NCBI GenBank assembly: GCA_008375315.1
Contig: CP032507.1
Coordinates: 1,415,001 to 1,479,000, forward strand
Reading direction: 5' to 3'
From: Ectothiorhodospiraceae bacterium BW-2
GTDB taxonomy: Bacteria > Pseudomonadota > Gammaproteobacteria > Thiohalomonadales > Thiohalomonadaceae
Length of the DNA: 64,000 nt
Positions 10,601 through 20,421 of this stretch are shown here, piece after piece (positions within the stretch are counted from its first letter, which is position 1; each line of letters opens with the position of its first letter). The notes under the pieces are model-generated. The model had not been told where the DNA came from. It saw only the letters and a program-made list of their open reading frames with translations, and searched no databases. The position numbers and the translations under genes were made by a program.

Positions 10601-11542
10601 CGGCTAGAGGGTAGCGCTAAACTCGATGGCAGTCGTGCCGTCGTCAATGGCGAGACCAGCGTACGGCTGCGCCCAGAGTTGATTAAAGATCCGCTAACAC
10701 TCTCTGGTAACGGTTCATTGAGCCTGCCGTGGCAGGTGACGCTGGCCGATAACCAGCTCTCGCTAGAGGGCACACTCCACTTTAACCGCCTGTCGCTACA
10801 GAGCAGCGCGCTAGCCCTAGAGAATCTAAATGGCGCCATTGCCATTACCGAGGAGCTGCGCTTAAGTGACGATGGTGGGGTTCAGTTTGGCTATCTACTC
10901 AACCCCGATCCCTTCCAGCGGGTCGATTTTGAGCGCATAGAGCCCTACCTCGATAGCGGAGAGGCGGTGCAACTCGATACACTATCGCTCGGTGAGCTAA
11001 CCCTCGGGCCGCTACAGACAACGATGACAGTAGAGCAGAATCTGCTTCGACTACAGCAGTTTAACCTCAAACTGCTCGGTGGCCATGTCGCCGGACAGCT
11101 CTATCTCGACGCCGCACCGGGGAGCTGGTCCATCGGACTCCTGAGCCGAATTACCCAAGTCGATCTACGCCAACTCTTAAAGACGGGCGAGCGCGAGGCG
11201 GCCCCGATTAGCGCCCGCACCGCACTGGAGTTTAATCTGGCTCAACGGCTACTAGAGGGTAGAGTCGATATTAGTGATATCACCCGTACTCAACTACTGC
11301 AGCTACTGGATGTGATCGATCCTAACCACGAAGATAGCCAGATAGGCCAGATTCGTAGCGCTCTTGGCCTAGCCCACCCCCAGTGGGTCGCGATTGAGAT
11401 GGAGCGCGGCCTACTGAATCTCACCGTCGCTATCTCACTGCTCTCTAAACCCTTAACTGTTCGTGGCCTACCGCTATCGCCGATTATTCAGCGCTTTGGC
11501 GGCGAAGCCCTGAACCAACTCGATAAACTGCCTCTGGAGTAA
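7652..11542 (+). CDS. AsmA/YdbH-like large inner-membrane-anchored protein
   Basis: The product has 1,296 residues. One N-terminal transmembrane helix (about residues 5-29, strongly Leu-rich) is followed by a very long beta-rich, repetitive periplasmic region. The start of the soluble part (LQPLIKEQSGIDLTVERLRLNLYGELELAGV) is typical of AsmA/TamB/YdbH proteins, which form hydrophobic grooves for lipid movement between membranes. The C terminus contains TQLLQLLDVIDP and a conserved-looking tail. It is followed after 5 bases by a small lipoprotein gene and then a beta-propeller/TPR protein. In E. coli YdbH pairs with the small lipoprotein YnbE to span the periplasm, and this gene order is reminiscent of that. 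Exact subfamily unresolved. Confidence 0.72.
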   Translation: MLTLLRWSLRLLLLLLLLASLLIAGLYWGLRSSLLEERLVPTLQPLIKEQSGIDLTVERLRLNLYGELELAGVRAIRQDHPQGEINFTLERLLLRYDLIQLLQQKRLFIETLQLTGLTLQGRLPLPTPAEIPEEEPPPSEPLSLAQLGVLLAEPPVDITLRELTLTPIDLDLVLFNPEQEMTIQGRLDATAAAEWVKGLFSGEMALSLTGIASPEAAFTLTQTGVSLQSHPHLATQLSWQLQQDQNAQWQLQLNPFTLTVGSGETALTQQLSERRVNLDFDNWQLTLALLLQSEPFSPQQPLTLSPQLQLTHRLQQLQLALESRDSLTLNATLSQQLSLQLDSQIKIALNEHGALQPQAPLPLQLQLQAEHQLTLDTLQLLQSDNHLKLTTALEHQLSSTISGDIADLHHPASASLGFGLEQQLTLPHIVLQAEENQLTLTAPKLDLTLSSRSTAATTATALWPDINAQLEGELTLEQLALHQAGQLHLTTEPALQLQLAASLPAAATFDHQQLQLQLSQQLTNRQLEFDYAAAPQPLQVSIAEQQWQLDATLTEDNATLTTTLQLQQLASPYTPDPIDITHTIALKSHPNRYFNQLNTHLQLNQNELLQLDLNLTDEPQTSRIEPQLTLQLPQSLANLLPQAEIIRTLGTTELQLAGIVQLHHRQPSLQQADFATLSEWPLESDIGFTLTQSAPPERQGLTLTHPLQGALIFARLEGRDNIDLRLSSAGVHHTPLRQPLPFSLQLSGDLDPELRLINSRGQFQLNQQPLLDYQLQLTNRPQLAIFTSSWQLHADPAWQRYLAELAPLQQLGGINLETQLSMVATHPADSVVALTPELDLSELAAELSFKGSLSQWQLTPKALVALPRPLQFEHNLSWSEQQATLKGRLTLGALTLPKQLILESLQLPLELTTNHGLTPTGATITLGLDGELIALYRPDQAPLDLTPLIAPLTLSLVAELDDSQQSATLDSLQLSLGNHWFTQRLEGSAKLDGSRAVVNGETSVRLRPELIKDPLTLSGNGSLSLPWQVTLADNQLSLEGTLHFNRLSLQSSALALENLNGAIAITEELRLSDDGGVQFGYLLNPDPFQRVDFERIEPYLDSGEAVQLDTLSLGELTLGPLQTTMTVEQNLLRLQQFNLKLLGGHVAGQLYLDAAPGSWSIGLLSRITQVDLRQLLKTGEREAAPISARTALEFNLAQRLLEGRVDISDITRTQLLQLLDVIDPNHEDSQIGQIRSALGLAHPQWVAIEMERGLLNLTVAISLLSKPLTVRGLPLSPIIQRFGGEALNQLDKLPLE

Positions 11543-11547
11543 CTGCC

Positions 11548-11850
11548 ATGATCTATTCGCCCCGTTCCCCGCTTCTATTTAGCTCGCTACTGCTTATCAC
11601 CCTACTCTCTGGCGGCTGTAGTATCGCCCCCACAGTCGAGGTGGTTTTAGTCGATCGCCATACAGTGATGGAGTCGGAGGCGGCCGGCGAGTGGCCTCAA
11701 ATTGAGCAGCGGCTGCGTCACGATCTCCACACCGGCCCCGTCCCCCTCAGCCAGATCGATACCAGTGGACGCCAGCAACGCGCCTTTCGGGTACTGAACG
11801 GCGAGTACCCAGCGACCGCCGCCTCTGATAGCCCAAGCGCAGGAGAGTAG
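11548..11850 (+). CDS. Small lipoprotein next to AsmA-like gene (YnbE-like by position)
   Basis: The 100-residue product has a lipoprotein signal ending in LLSGGC (lipid cysteine at residue 24). After it comes SIAPTVEVVLVDRHTVMESEA, GEWPQIEQRL and a short tail with FRVLNGEYPA. The gene starts 5 bases after the AsmA-like stop and ends 3 bases before the next gene, so the three form a tight operon. E. coli YnbE, a short lipoprotein, docks with YdbH; this protein has the same position and an APTVEV segment after the lipid cysteine, but it is longer and I cannot call homology. An outer-membrane anchor role is inferred. Confidence 0.6.
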   Translation: MIYSPRSPLLFSSLLLITLLSGGCSIAPTVEVVLVDRHTVMESEAAGEWPQIEQRLRHDLHTGPVPLSQIDTSGRQQRAFRVLNGEYPATAASDSPSAGE

Positions 11851-11853
11851 CCG

Positions 11854-14800
11854 ATGAGACTCTCCCCCGCGCTGCTACTCACCACGCTGCTACTACCGCT
11901 CACAGCCGCCCACACAGCCACCGACTGGCGCAATAACCGCCTCGCCCCTCCTGAAAAGGTGACGGTCGGCCCCTCCGATAACTATCAGGCGACGCTCGAT
12001 AGTCAAAATGGCCAGCTATTTTTTACCCGTAACGAGAACCAAATCTCCCAAATCTATCGCCAACAGCTCAATAGCGGCCAAGCCGAACGGCTGTTAGAGG
12101 CCGATCACGACGCCAAAGACCCCGCACTATCGCCCGATGGCCGCTGGCTAGCGCTGACCAGCTTTCGCCGCGATGCCCAAGGTGATATCTGCCTCTATCC
12201 GCTCCATGAGGGCGGTCAGTTTCACTGTCTCACCGAGGTTAACAGTCGCGATGAGACCCCGTTTTGGCTCAATCACAACCACATTGGCTACCTTAGCCGG
12301 ACGATGATGACCACGGGTGTCGAACTCATCGTCCAAGCGATCGATGGCAGCCAAAAAGAGGTGGTGCGCCGCGGCTCGATAGCGGCACCAACCGCTAGTA
12401 GTGATGGCCGCTATCTGGTGTACCATGTAGGAGGCGAAGCGAGCGGCCTCTACCTGCTAGATCGCCAAACCGGTACCGAAACCGGCCCGCTGTCGCTCGA
12501 TCTACCCGGTTTAAGCAGCTACGCCCGCTTTAGCGCCGATAATCGCTACCTCTACTTCGGTCACTATCTAAACGACACCAGCGCGGATCAATATATTGAT
12601 GGCAACGACAATAGCGTCGTCTTTCGGCTACCGCTAGCGCAGCTCGTCGCCGCTAACGACGCTAAACTCCTCCCCGAACAGCTCATCTCCGTCGGCCAGA
12701 GCTGCAACTTTCCCGCACCGACCGAGACGCGACTCTATGTCACCTGCGCCTATGAGGGCTCGCTCGATATCTATACCCTCCCCCTCAGTGGCCAAGTCCC
12801 AGCTAGCTGGAGTCGAGAGCAGCTATGGGAGTCGCACCAAAACGCCCGCAGCCACGAAGATCGACTGCTACTGCTCAACACCCTGCGCTACCGCCTAACC
12901 GATGAGCGCACCGCCACCATGCTAGAGCGGCTACTGAGCCACCACCTAGAGATTGGCGAATTTAGCGCCGCCGACTACTATGTCGCCCAACTACACCACC
13001 ACTATCAGATCTCTCAACAACCGCGACTCGCCGAGTTCTACACCAACCTACAGCGACTACTACAGGCCCGAGCCGCCAAAGAGCAGCAGCCCCCTGCGGT
13101 GATTACCCCCCGCTTTCGACGCCAAATTGCCACCTGGCAGCAGCAGCTACAGGGGCCACGACTGACGCAGGAGATTTTTTCCGCCTGGTTTGCCCACCTC
13201 TTAGGCGATAACCGCATCGCCGCAGAGAATCTAGCCAACATAGCAGGAGCTGAGGCCAAACTACTGCCACTAGAGTTCTATCTGGCCACCGAACTCAATC
13301 GAGCGATCTTAGCCGATAAGCCGCAACAGCTACTCCCGATTTTGCTCAATGCTAGCTTCAACCGCCATATTGAGTTAGAGTCACGCCTCTTCTACGCCTT
13401 TCACTACCTACGGCTTCTTAGCCGCACTGAACCCGACCCGCTGCTGCGTGAGCAGCAGTTACAAGCCTCGCTCTCGCAGCTACAAGAGCCGGTACTACTG
13501 GACCTATTTTTAAACGAAATCGATCTGCTGGCAATGGTACAAGCAGAGGAGCTATCGACCCAACGACTCCTCTTTGCCGAACTCTCCAAACGGCTCAAAA
13601 AGTATAAAGCGGAGCAGTCGATTCGCCGCATCGCCCATATTCGAGCGATTCAGATCCTCGGTGAAGCGGAACAGTTTCAGCTCATGGAGCTGATGTCGCG
13701 CCACTGGCTCACCATCGCCCATGTGAGCGAAATGGCCTTTGTCGATATCGCCGAACAGTATTCGATCATTACCGTCAACAAAGGGTACGGCCTCCTATCC
13801 GAAGGCGATGCCCTCCAAGCCGCCAATACCTTCTATAGCGCGATTCGCCAAACCAACGATCTCGAAGCCCACTACCAATATATTGTGTTAGGACTCAGTG
13901 GCGAGCCGCTGCTACAACAGCGGCTACAACAGGCGTATGAGATCCTCAATCGCGAAGCCCTATTAGGGGTCAATCAGCGCTATGTTGAAGCGCTACAGCG
14001 ACTACTCAACGACCCACAACAGCGCCCAGAGACGCTACAGCAGGCGCTCACGCTATTAGAGGGGCTACGCCCCGTCGGCCTCAATCCATCGCTACGAGAT
14101 CTACTGCTCGGCTACCTCTATCAACGCCAGCTACAACAAAAGATGGCTGGCTATCGCTACGATAAAGAGCTCTATCAAAAGGCCCACTACCACTATATGC
14201 TGGCACTAGATCAGGCCTATGACAATGTTCGCATCGAAGCGGCCATACTCACCAACCTAGGACAACTCCACTTTAGTGTCGGTAACTACGGACTAGCTAG
14301 CGACTTCTATAGCCGCCGAGCCGCACTACCATTTAGCGATAGCACCAGCGAAGCGTGGTTACTATGGCAGCAGTCGCGAGCACTCTTCTACTACAACGCC
14401 CTGCCACAAGCGACAGCCACGGCCGATCGCGCTTGGCAACTCGCACAACAGGCCAACCTCCCCGAACTGACCGCCTTTGCCGAACGGGCCGCTTTTTACG
14501 CCCTACAGGCGGGCCACTACCCCCAAGCCGCCGAGCGCTACCAGCAACTCCTAGCACAGCATGAGCTAGAGGCGACCAATCGCACCAAAGCGCTGCTAGG
14601 CTTAGGTTACGCCCACTACCACCTTAACCAGCCCGATAGAGCGATAGCCTCACTAGAGCAGCTATTGACAGCGGCCCAACAACTACAACCGCTCGCGGCC
14701 TCTACCACTCGCCTCGTGCGTTTTGAACCACAGCGACTGCAACTCTTAGCCCTAGGACTGCTCGCCAACCTCAGTCCCGATCCCAAACAGCAGATCGACT

Positions 14801-15363
14801 ATCAACAGCAGCGGCTAGCGCTACTACAGCAGCTAGACGGGCGTAGCAGTGACTTTGCCTGGAACGAGCAGGGGCGACTAGAGTTTATGCTCAAGTCGCA
14901 ACAACAACTCGCCCTAGCCTACGAGAGCGCCAAGATGTTGCCACAAATGGCGACCACAATGGCCCATTCGCTACCACTGCTCACCCAGTGGCTAGAGGCG
15001 GGAGGGGGCTATAACAGCCCAGCAGTGATTCGCACCCTAACCAACTACCTCTCGCTCTCACTTCTCTATCCAGAGCAGTTTCAGAGCCAACCCACCGCGC
15101 CCCTTGCGGCACTATTACCACAGACGGTGACAGCGCTTACCCTTCAGCCCTACACCCCCCCAATGACCGCCATGCAGCGGCTACAGCTTCAACTTTTAGA
15201 TAGCGGCTACCGCTATTTAGTGCGCAATACCCTTGACAAAAAGGGGCTAACCGCCGAAATTGAGGCGCTACAACAGCACCCTGACTGGCAGCAGCTACCG
15301 TCACAACGGCCCGAACTGGCGGCAGAGCTAATGAGTCGGCTAGGGTGGCTACTCAACCGATAG
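11854..15363 (+). CDS. Exported PD40 beta-propeller and TPR-repeat protein
   Basis: The 1,169-residue protein has a signal peptide (residues 1-22, ending AHTA). Residues ~35-320 look like TolB/PD40 propeller blades, for example [32 protein letters not shown] and [11 protein letters not shown]. From ~330 to the C terminus it is almost wholly helical, with degenerate TPR units; [21 protein letters not shown] and [25 protein letters not shown] are the clearest. This suggests a periplasmic scaffold that binds partner proteins. It is third in the operon with the AsmA-like protein and the small lipoprotein, which suggests one envelope complex. No enzymatic motif was found. Confidence 0.72.
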   Translation: MRLSPALLLTTLLLPLTAAHTATDWRNNRLAPPEKVTVGPSDNYQATLDSQNGQLFFTRNENQISQIYRQQLNSGQAERLLEADHDAKDPALSPDGRWLALTSFRRDAQGDICLYPLHEGGQFHCLTEVNSRDETPFWLNHNHIGYLSRTMMTTGVELIVQAIDGSQKEVVRRGSIAAPTASSDGRYLVYHVGGEASGLYLLDRQTGTETGPLSLDLPGLSSYARFSADNRYLYFGHYLNDTSADQYIDGNDNSVVFRLPLAQLVAANDAKLLPEQLISVGQSCNFPAPTETRLYVTCAYEGSLDIYTLPLSGQVPASWSREQLWESHQNARSHEDRLLLLNTLRYRLTDERTATMLERLLSHHLEIGEFSAADYYVAQLHHHYQISQQPRLAEFYTNLQRLLQARAAKEQQPPAVITPRFRRQIATWQQQLQGPRLTQEIFSAWFAHLLGDNRIAAENLANIAGAEAKLLPLEFYLATELNRAILADKPQQLLPILLNASFNRHIELESRLFYAFHYLRLLSRTEPDPLLREQQLQASLSQLQEPVLLDLFLNEIDLLAMVQAEELSTQRLLFAELSKRLKKYKAEQSIRRIAHIRAIQILGEAEQFQLMELMSRHWLTIAHVSEMAFVDIAEQYSIITVNKGYGLLSEGDALQAANTFYSAIRQTNDLEAHYQYIVLGLSGEPLLQQRLQQAYEILNREALLGVNQRYVEALQRLLNDPQQRPETLQQALTLLEGLRPVGLNPSLRDLLLGYLYQRQLQQKMAGYRYDKELYQKAHYHYMLALDQAYDNVRIEAAILTNLGQLHFSVGNYGLASDFYSRRAALPFSDSTSEAWLLWQQSRALFYYNALPQATATADRAWQLAQQANLPELTAFAERAAFYALQAGHYPQAAERYQQLLAQHELEATNRTKALLGLGYAHYHLNQPDRAIASLEQLLTAAQQLQPLAASTTRLVRFEPQRLQLLALGLLANLSPDPKQQIDYQQQRLALLQQLDGRSSDFAWNEQGRLEFMLKSQQQLALAYESAKMLPQMATTMAHSLPLLTQWLEAGGGYNSPAVIRTLTNYLSLSLLYPEQFQSQPTAPLAALLPQTVTALTLQPYTPPMTAMQRLQLQLLDSGYRYLVRNTLDKKGLTAEIEALQQHPDWQQLPSQRPELAAELMSRLGWLLNR

Positions 15364-15427
15364 CAGAAGATTAGACCGAAACCAGCTCTACCCTATCACC
15401 TATTTACCTAACAGGAGTTTTATCACC

Positions 15428-17149
15428 ATGCGAGCCTCCCAACTGCTTTTAGCAACCGTTAAGGAGACCCCTGCTGACGCTGAAGTTATTAGCCATCAGC
15501 TCATGCTACGAGCCGGCATGATTCGTAAACTAGCCCTCGGACTCTATAGCTGGCTACCCTTAGGGCTGCGCGTGATGCGTAATGTCGAACGGGTCGTGCG
15601 GGAAGAGATGGATCGAGCGGGCGCTCAAGAGGTGCTGATGCCGGCCGTTCAACCGGCGGAGTTGTGGCAGGAGTCGGGGCGCTGGGATCAGTTTGGTCCG
15701 GAACTACTGCGCTTTCAAGATCGCCACTTACGCGATTTTGCCTTTGGTCCGACCCATGAAGAGATTATTACCGACATAGTGCGGCGCGAGGTTCGCAGCT
15801 ATAAACAGCTACCGGCCAACTTCTACCAAATTCAGACCAAATTTCGTGATGAGGTTCGCCCCCGCTTCGGTGTCATGCGTGCTCGTGAATTTATTATGAA
15901 AGATGCCTACTCGTTCCATATCGATGAGGAGTCGCTAAAAGAGGGCTACAGCGATATGTACCACGCCTATAGCGCCATCTTTGACCGCTTAGGGTTAGAG
16001 TATCGCGCCGTCCTAGCCGATACCGGTGCGATTGGCGGCAGTGGCTCGCATGAGTTTCATGTGCTCGCCGACTCAGGCGAAGATGCGATCGCCTTCTCTA
16101 GCCACAGCGACTATGCTGCCAATATCGAAAAGGCCGAAGCGCTACGACCCGAACAGTCGCCCGAACCCCCCCACACCCCAATGCATACGGTAGAGACCCC
16201 GAATGTCAAAACAGTCGCCGATATCTGCCACTTTCTCGACACTAGCGCCGATAAAATGGTCAAAACCCTCATTGTTCACGGTGCCAATGAGAGTGGCGCG
16301 GCAGAGGGGCTAGTCGCCCTAGTGCTACGGGGAGATCATGAGCTGAACGAGGTTAAAGCGACCAAACTAGCCGGGGTTTATAGCCCGCTAACGCTAGCGA
16401 GTGATGAGGAGGTCGTTAACGCCATCGGCTGCCATCTCGGCTCCATCGGCCCCGTAGCTCTCCCCCTGCCGCTCTATATCGATCACGCCGCCGCGACGAT
16501 AAACCACTTCATCTGCGGCGCGAATAGCGACGGGAAGCACCACGGCAATGTCTGCTGGGAGCGCGATCTGCCACTGCCCGAAACGGTCGATCTCCGCAAT
16601 GTCGTCGAAGGCGATAGAAGCCCCGATGGCATGGGAACATTAACCATTAAACACGGCATTGAAGTAGGCCACATCTTCCAGCTCGGAGAGAAGTATAGCC
16701 GCGCTATGGGGGCCACCGTCCTCGATCAACACGGCAAGGCCACCTTTATGAGCATGGGCTGCTACGGTATCGGCGTTACCCGTATTGTCGCCGCAGCGAT
16801 TGAACAGAACCACGATGAGCGCGGCATCATCTGGACCGACACCCTCGCCCCCTTCAATATCGCTATTGTGCCGATGAATATGGCCAAGTCGGAGCGAGTC
16901 AAAGAGGTCGCCGAGCAGCTCTATCAACAGCTCAGCGACAGCGGCCTACAGGTACTCCTCGATGATCGCAATGAGCGAGCTGGCGTCTCGTTTGCCGATA
17001 TGGAGCTTATCGGCATCCCCTATCAACTCATCATCGGTGAGCGGGGGCTCAAACATGGTCGCGTAGAGATTAAAGTGCGCCGTAGTGGTGTGACAGAAGA
17101 GGTACCGCTCAATGAAGTGGTGGCAGAGCTGCAACAGCGAATCCAGTAG
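15428..17149 (+). CDS. proS: Prolyl-tRNA synthetase, bacterial type
   Basis: ProS charges tRNA-Pro with proline and hydrolyses mischarged Ala-tRNA-Pro. The 573-residue length is normal. Class II signatures are visible: motif 1 region [19 protein letters not shown], motif 2 [17 protein letters not shown] at about residue 138, and motif 3 GCYGIGVTR at about residue 444. Between motifs 2 and 3 lies the YbaK-like editing insert (~225-400). The C-terminal anticodon domain begins around [13 protein letters not shown]. An AGGAG ribosome site precedes the ATG. The coding end overlaps the start of the transglycosylase gene by 38 bases. Confidence 0.97.
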   Translation: MRASQLLLATVKETPADAEVISHQLMLRAGMIRKLALGLYSWLPLGLRVMRNVERVVREEMDRAGAQEVLMPAVQPAELWQESGRWDQFGPELLRFQDRHLRDFAFGPTHEEIITDIVRREVRSYKQLPANFYQIQTKFRDEVRPRFGVMRAREFIMKDAYSFHIDEESLKEGYSDMYHAYSAIFDRLGLEYRAVLADTGAIGGSGSHEFHVLADSGEDAIAFSSHSDYAANIEKAEALRPEQSPEPPHTPMHTVETPNVKTVADICHFLDTSADKMVKTLIVHGANESGAAEGLVALVLRGDHELNEVKATKLAGVYSPLTLASDEEVVNAIGCHLGSIGPVALPLPLYIDHAAATINHFICGANSDGKHHGNVCWERDLPLPETVDLRNVVEGDRSPDGMGTLTIKHGIEVGHIFQLGEKYSRAMGATVLDQHGKATFMSMGCYGIGVTRIVAAAIEQNHDERGIIWTDTLAPFNIAIVPMNMAKSERVKEVAEQLYQQLSDSGLQVLLDDRNERAGVSFADMELIGIPYQLIIGERGLKHGRVEIKVRRSGVTEEVPLNEVVAELQQRIQ

Positions 17150-17729
17150 CCCCCCTCCGCTGCTAACACTGCTGTGGTGGCTAGCGCTGCTGATCTCATC
17201 TGCGGCGCTGCCATCAGAGACCAATAGCCCCAGCCTCGATCCGGCCCTAAAAAGCGCCCTCTCCAGAGCACTATCACAACAGGCGGCGGGGGTCGATGAG
17301 TACGATCTACAGGTGTGGTTAACCGACTACGATCACCGCCTACGACACTATGTTAAAGATCCAAAAGAGCGCAGCGAAATTTTACGCTATGTCTGGCAAG
17401 AGGCCCACCTAGCTAAGTTGGAGCCGGAGCTAGTCTTAGCAGTCATTCATACCGAAAGTCTGTTTGATCGCTTCGCCATCTCCCGCGTCGGTGCCCGCGG
17501 GCTGATGCAGATTATGCCGTTTTGGCTGGAGGAGCTCAATCGCCCCTACGATAACCTATTTCAAATAGAAACCAACCTACGCTTCGGCTGTACCATTCTG
17601 CGCCACTATCTCGATATTGAGCAGGGCCAACTAACGCCAGCGTTAGCCCGCTACAACGGTAGCTACGGCAGCAACCGCTACCCAAATAAGGTCTATGAGC
17701 GGCTACGGCGCTACTGGTACAAGTCGTAG
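17112..17729 (+). CDS. Lytic transglycosylase, SLT domain
   Basis: The 205-residue product has an N-terminal hydrophobic segment (about 17-32) that is a signal or anchor, then a single SLT domain. The catalytic glutamate is E115 in [10 protein letters not shown]. It is followed by the family signature [13 protein letters not shown], then [13 protein letters not shown] and ALARYNGS. The enzyme family cleaves the MurNAc-GlcNAc bond in peptidoglycan. The start lies 38 bases inside proS, in another frame; an alternative later start would shorten the signal segment. Bases 17638 onward, the last 30 codons, are duplicated at 29338. The gene converges with the cytochrome b gene, leaving 3 bases between them. 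Confidence 0.88.
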   Translation: MKWWQSCNSESSSPPPLLTLLWWLALLISSAALPSETNSPSLDPALKSALSRALSQQAAGVDEYDLQVWLTDYDHRLRHYVKDPKERSEILRYVWQEAHLAKLEPELVLAVIHTESLFDRFAISRVGARGLMQIMPFWLEELNRPYDNLFQIETNLRFGCTILRHYLDIEQGQLTPALARYNGSYGSNRYPNKVYERLRRYWYKS

Positions 17730-18244
17730 CACCTACCGCTCCTCCTCCCGACCGGTTATCATCGCCTTTAGATGACCTAACGGTCTCTCTCCCATCGCCA
17801 GCGCTAGATAGAGGTGGGCGATAAGAAAGGTCAAGATCAGAAACGCTCCAGCCGTATGCGCTAGCGCAATCCACTCTAAAGGGATGCCGGTGTGGGCGTA
17901 GATATCCCAGCGGCTATAGAAGAGATAGAACCAGCCACTCAACCAGATAAGCGGTGCCATAAACAGATGCAGCGAGAGATAGGCCAGTCGCTGCAGTGGA
18001 TTAAATTTGTGTTGCCGCGTCTTATGGAACGGATGCCCGCCACCGACAAAAATATCGAAGGTATAGTATTTCACCATCGCTAGCACTGAGTTAGAACTAG
18101 AGGGGAGATATTGACGCCACTCCCCTGTCGTCAGATGCCAGAAGATAGCAAACACCCAGACCCCAATTAACGCCCAAGCAAAGTAGGTGTGCAGTGCCGT
18201 CGCCCGCTCAAAGCCGAACAGGCTCCAACTACCATGGATCTCAA

Positions 18245-20328
18245 CCCATCTTTCGATTTGCTAGATCGAATAGTGCAAAAAATCAAATAGTTGAGACGAA
18301 TTCAATGGGTAGTATGGCACTACATCTATGATTTTTCACGATGCAGAATGCAGAACGCGTGTTGACTGAGCCGAATTTAGATCAGCGTCATCTTTGTCGG
18401 ATGGACCGAATAGTCGAGTCCCAGCGCATCCAGAACTGGACGTTGATGGGGTTCGATGCGGGTGGTTTTGCGCAGATGAATGGTGCGATTATCTTCACGC
18501 TTGACGGTGACACTCACCCGCTGACGATTGGCAAACAGCTGTCGCAGGGATGTCCAGCTCGCATGAATGTCGTGTGCTTTGAGTTGATGTCGCAGCGTAT
18601 GCACGAGATGGTAACCGAGCAGGGTGATGAAGAGGTGGCCCTCGAGGCGATCGGCTGTATGGTGATAGACGGGGCGCATCCCCAGTTCGCTTTTCAGGCT
18701 GCGAAAGACCGCTTCGAGGTCGGTGAGCAGGATATAGGTCTGCCACAGCTTGGCAGCATCCCAATCGAGTAAATCGGTGCGCAGACAGTAGACGCCGGGA
18801 TGGCTGGCCGCTGAGTCGGCGGCATCGTTGAGAGACCAGGTGATGGCCGTGGCTTTGCCCTCTTGTTCGCTGACGCTAATGGTATAGCGGGCGGCTGCAC
18901 GGGAATACTTCTGTTTGAGCCGACCAATCCGCTCATGGATTTTCTCGCTGCTTTTGGTGCAACGGGGTTTAGATAGTCCCTCATTAAGGGCGGTTAACCC
19001 CGCTTCAAAGCGTTGCGCAATGCTATCCAGAATCGCCTGCTCTTTCAGTTCTCGCGCTTCGGAGTGGCAGTAGAGTTTGACTTCCCCCCGCTCGCCATCC
19101 TCAACCCGCTGCGCGCGTACGCAATTGCCGGGGCTCTCTTTGATCAGCGTGGCCTGGGTCTCATCAAACTCTCGATGGGGTTGACGGCTCACGACAATAT
19201 AGTGGTAACCGGCACCTTTCAGCCACTGTAGATTCTTCTCACTGGCAATGCCGGCATCCATAATAACAGTACTGTGTGGCGAGGCTTCCAGCTCAGTGAG
19301 CAGACCCTCCAGGGTGGAGGGTTCGCTGACATTACCGGCAAAGTGGCGTGAACAGCGCGGAAAGCCACTGCTATCGAGTACCAGACCGAGGGTAACGAGC
19401 GGGCAGTCACTGCGCCGCTCCTTGGAGCGCCCACGCTGTGCCAGTTCGGAGTCGGGCGCTCCTTCAAAGAAGGTATTGGTCAAGTCATAGAGGGCGATAG
19501 TCTCCTTCAGATCGAAAAGCGTCTGCTCCCGCTGCCAGAGATGGGCCTCCAGTGCCGCTTTGTGTTTCCAGAGCAGGTCGCTGGCTTGATAGAGGCGATC
19601 ATGCCCCATGGCGTCAAAGTCATAACCGATGAGCTCGCCCAGTCCACTCTGCTGCTGGAGCCAGTGATAGGTGGCCCACTCGCTGGCAGGAGAAGCCATG
19701 CGCCCAACGATATTGCCAATGGCTGCGGCCAGTTCATGACGGTTAAAGCCAAGCTCTTGCAGTTTATCAATCAGTTTCAGCTGTTGCAGCGCATGCAGAG
19801 CCAACTGTTCAATGCCAACCTGACGAGGCCGGCTTAGCTCCAGAGAGTCCATATCGACCGATTGCCAGGTGTGCGGCGGTAACGGTTCGCCGTAACCGGT
19901 TTGCTGTAGTTTGTTGCTCAACTGCTGGGCGGTCTGCTCCAGGGCGGTTGGCAGTGCCAGGGTGAGAAAATCGCCCTGTGCGTTCAACAGTTGCTCAATG
20001 CGGGCGGTCAGAAGCGGCCATTGCGCCGACTCTACACTAAAGTGGCGACCCAAATTGAGCAGGGTCTGTTGCTTGACCTTGCCGGCCACACGGGTGGATT
20101 CCACCAGTCGATAGGTGAAGTAGGGCTCACCGGAGCCGTGGCTTTTAATCGTAGTGCGACGAATATACATACTGACAGTGTAGCTGCAAAATGGGGGATT
20201 GCAAGCCTATCCGTCACATTATGGCACTACGATTTATTTTCAAAACTCAAGTAATTGATTTAATTAAAATCGCATATCGGGTTCCCGATATATTTTGGGG
20301 ATTTTGGTCGGATTTGACGAAAGATGGG
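18245..20328. mobile_element. IS1634-family insertion sequence, 2,084 bp
   Basis: Comparison with the empty site in copy 2 (29941) fixes the ends exactly. The left end starts CCCATCTTTCG and the right end is its perfect inverted complement CGAAAGATGGG, an 11-bp terminal inverted repeat. The 4-bp target TCAA is duplicated at 18241-18244 and 20329-20332. One transposase gene fills most of the element on the minus strand. The element looks intact. Confidence 0.93.
18377..20170 (-). CDS. IS1634-family DDE transposase
   Basis: The 597-residue product begins MYIRRTTIKSHG and has the IS4/IS1634-type layout. The first catalytic Asp is D229 (ALYDLTNTFFEG) and the second D305 (TVIMDAGIAS). The C-terminal region with the expected catalytic Glu contains LTDLEAVFRSLKSELG followed by HLFITLLGYHLV. 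The length is normal and no stop or frameshift is visible, so it is probably active. The gene is the only one in the element. It disrupts a cytochrome b gene of the duplicated island. Confidence 0.92.
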   Translation of the reverse strand: MYIRRTTIKSHGSGEPYFTYRLVESTRVAGKVKQQTLLNLGRHFSVESAQWPLLTARIEQLLNAQGDFLTLALPTALEQTAQQLSNKLQQTGYGEPLPPHTWQSVDMDSLELSRPRQVGIEQLALHALQQLKLIDKLQELGFNRHELAAAIGNIVGRMASPASEWATYHWLQQQSGLGELIGYDFDAMGHDRLYQASDLLWKHKAALEAHLWQREQTLFDLKETIALYDLTNTFFEGAPDSELAQRGRSKERRSDCPLVTLGLVLDSSGFPRCSRHFAGNVSEPSTLEGLLTELEASPHSTVIMDAGIASEKNLQWLKGAGYHYIVVSRQPHREFDETQATLIKESPGNCVRAQRVEDGERGEVKLYCHSEARELKEQAILDSIAQRFEAGLTALNEGLSKPRCTKSSEKIHERIGRLKQKYSRAAARYTISVSEQEGKATAITWSLNDAADSAASHPGVYCLRTDLLDWDAAKLWQTYILLTDLEAVFRSLKSELGMRPVYHHTADRLEGHLFITLLGYHLVHTLRHQLKAHDIHASWTSLRQLFANRQRVSVTVKREDNRTIHLRKTTRIEPHQRPVLDALGLDYSVHPTKMTLI

Positions 20329-20421
20329 TCAAACCCCGTCACCAGTAGCGAGAGAATTAAAAACGCCTGCGTCCAGTGCCAAACGCGCTCAAAACGCTTA
20401 TACATCACCACTTCAGCCATC

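Larger units (their letters stand above)
17733..20420 (-). pseudogene. Cytochrome b gene, copy 1, interrupted by IS1634-family element
   Basis: The C-terminal part (17733-18244) and N-terminal part (20329-20420) are the same as the intact gene at 29433-30032. They are separated by the IS at 18245-20328. The break falls after the first transmembrane helix (LSLLVTGF), and the truncated N-terminal frame reads into IS sequence and soon stops. The conserved b-type heme histidines downstream of the break are retained in DNA, but cannot be made as one chain. An internal ATG at 18155 could only give a fragment lacking the first helices. Confidence 0.93.
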
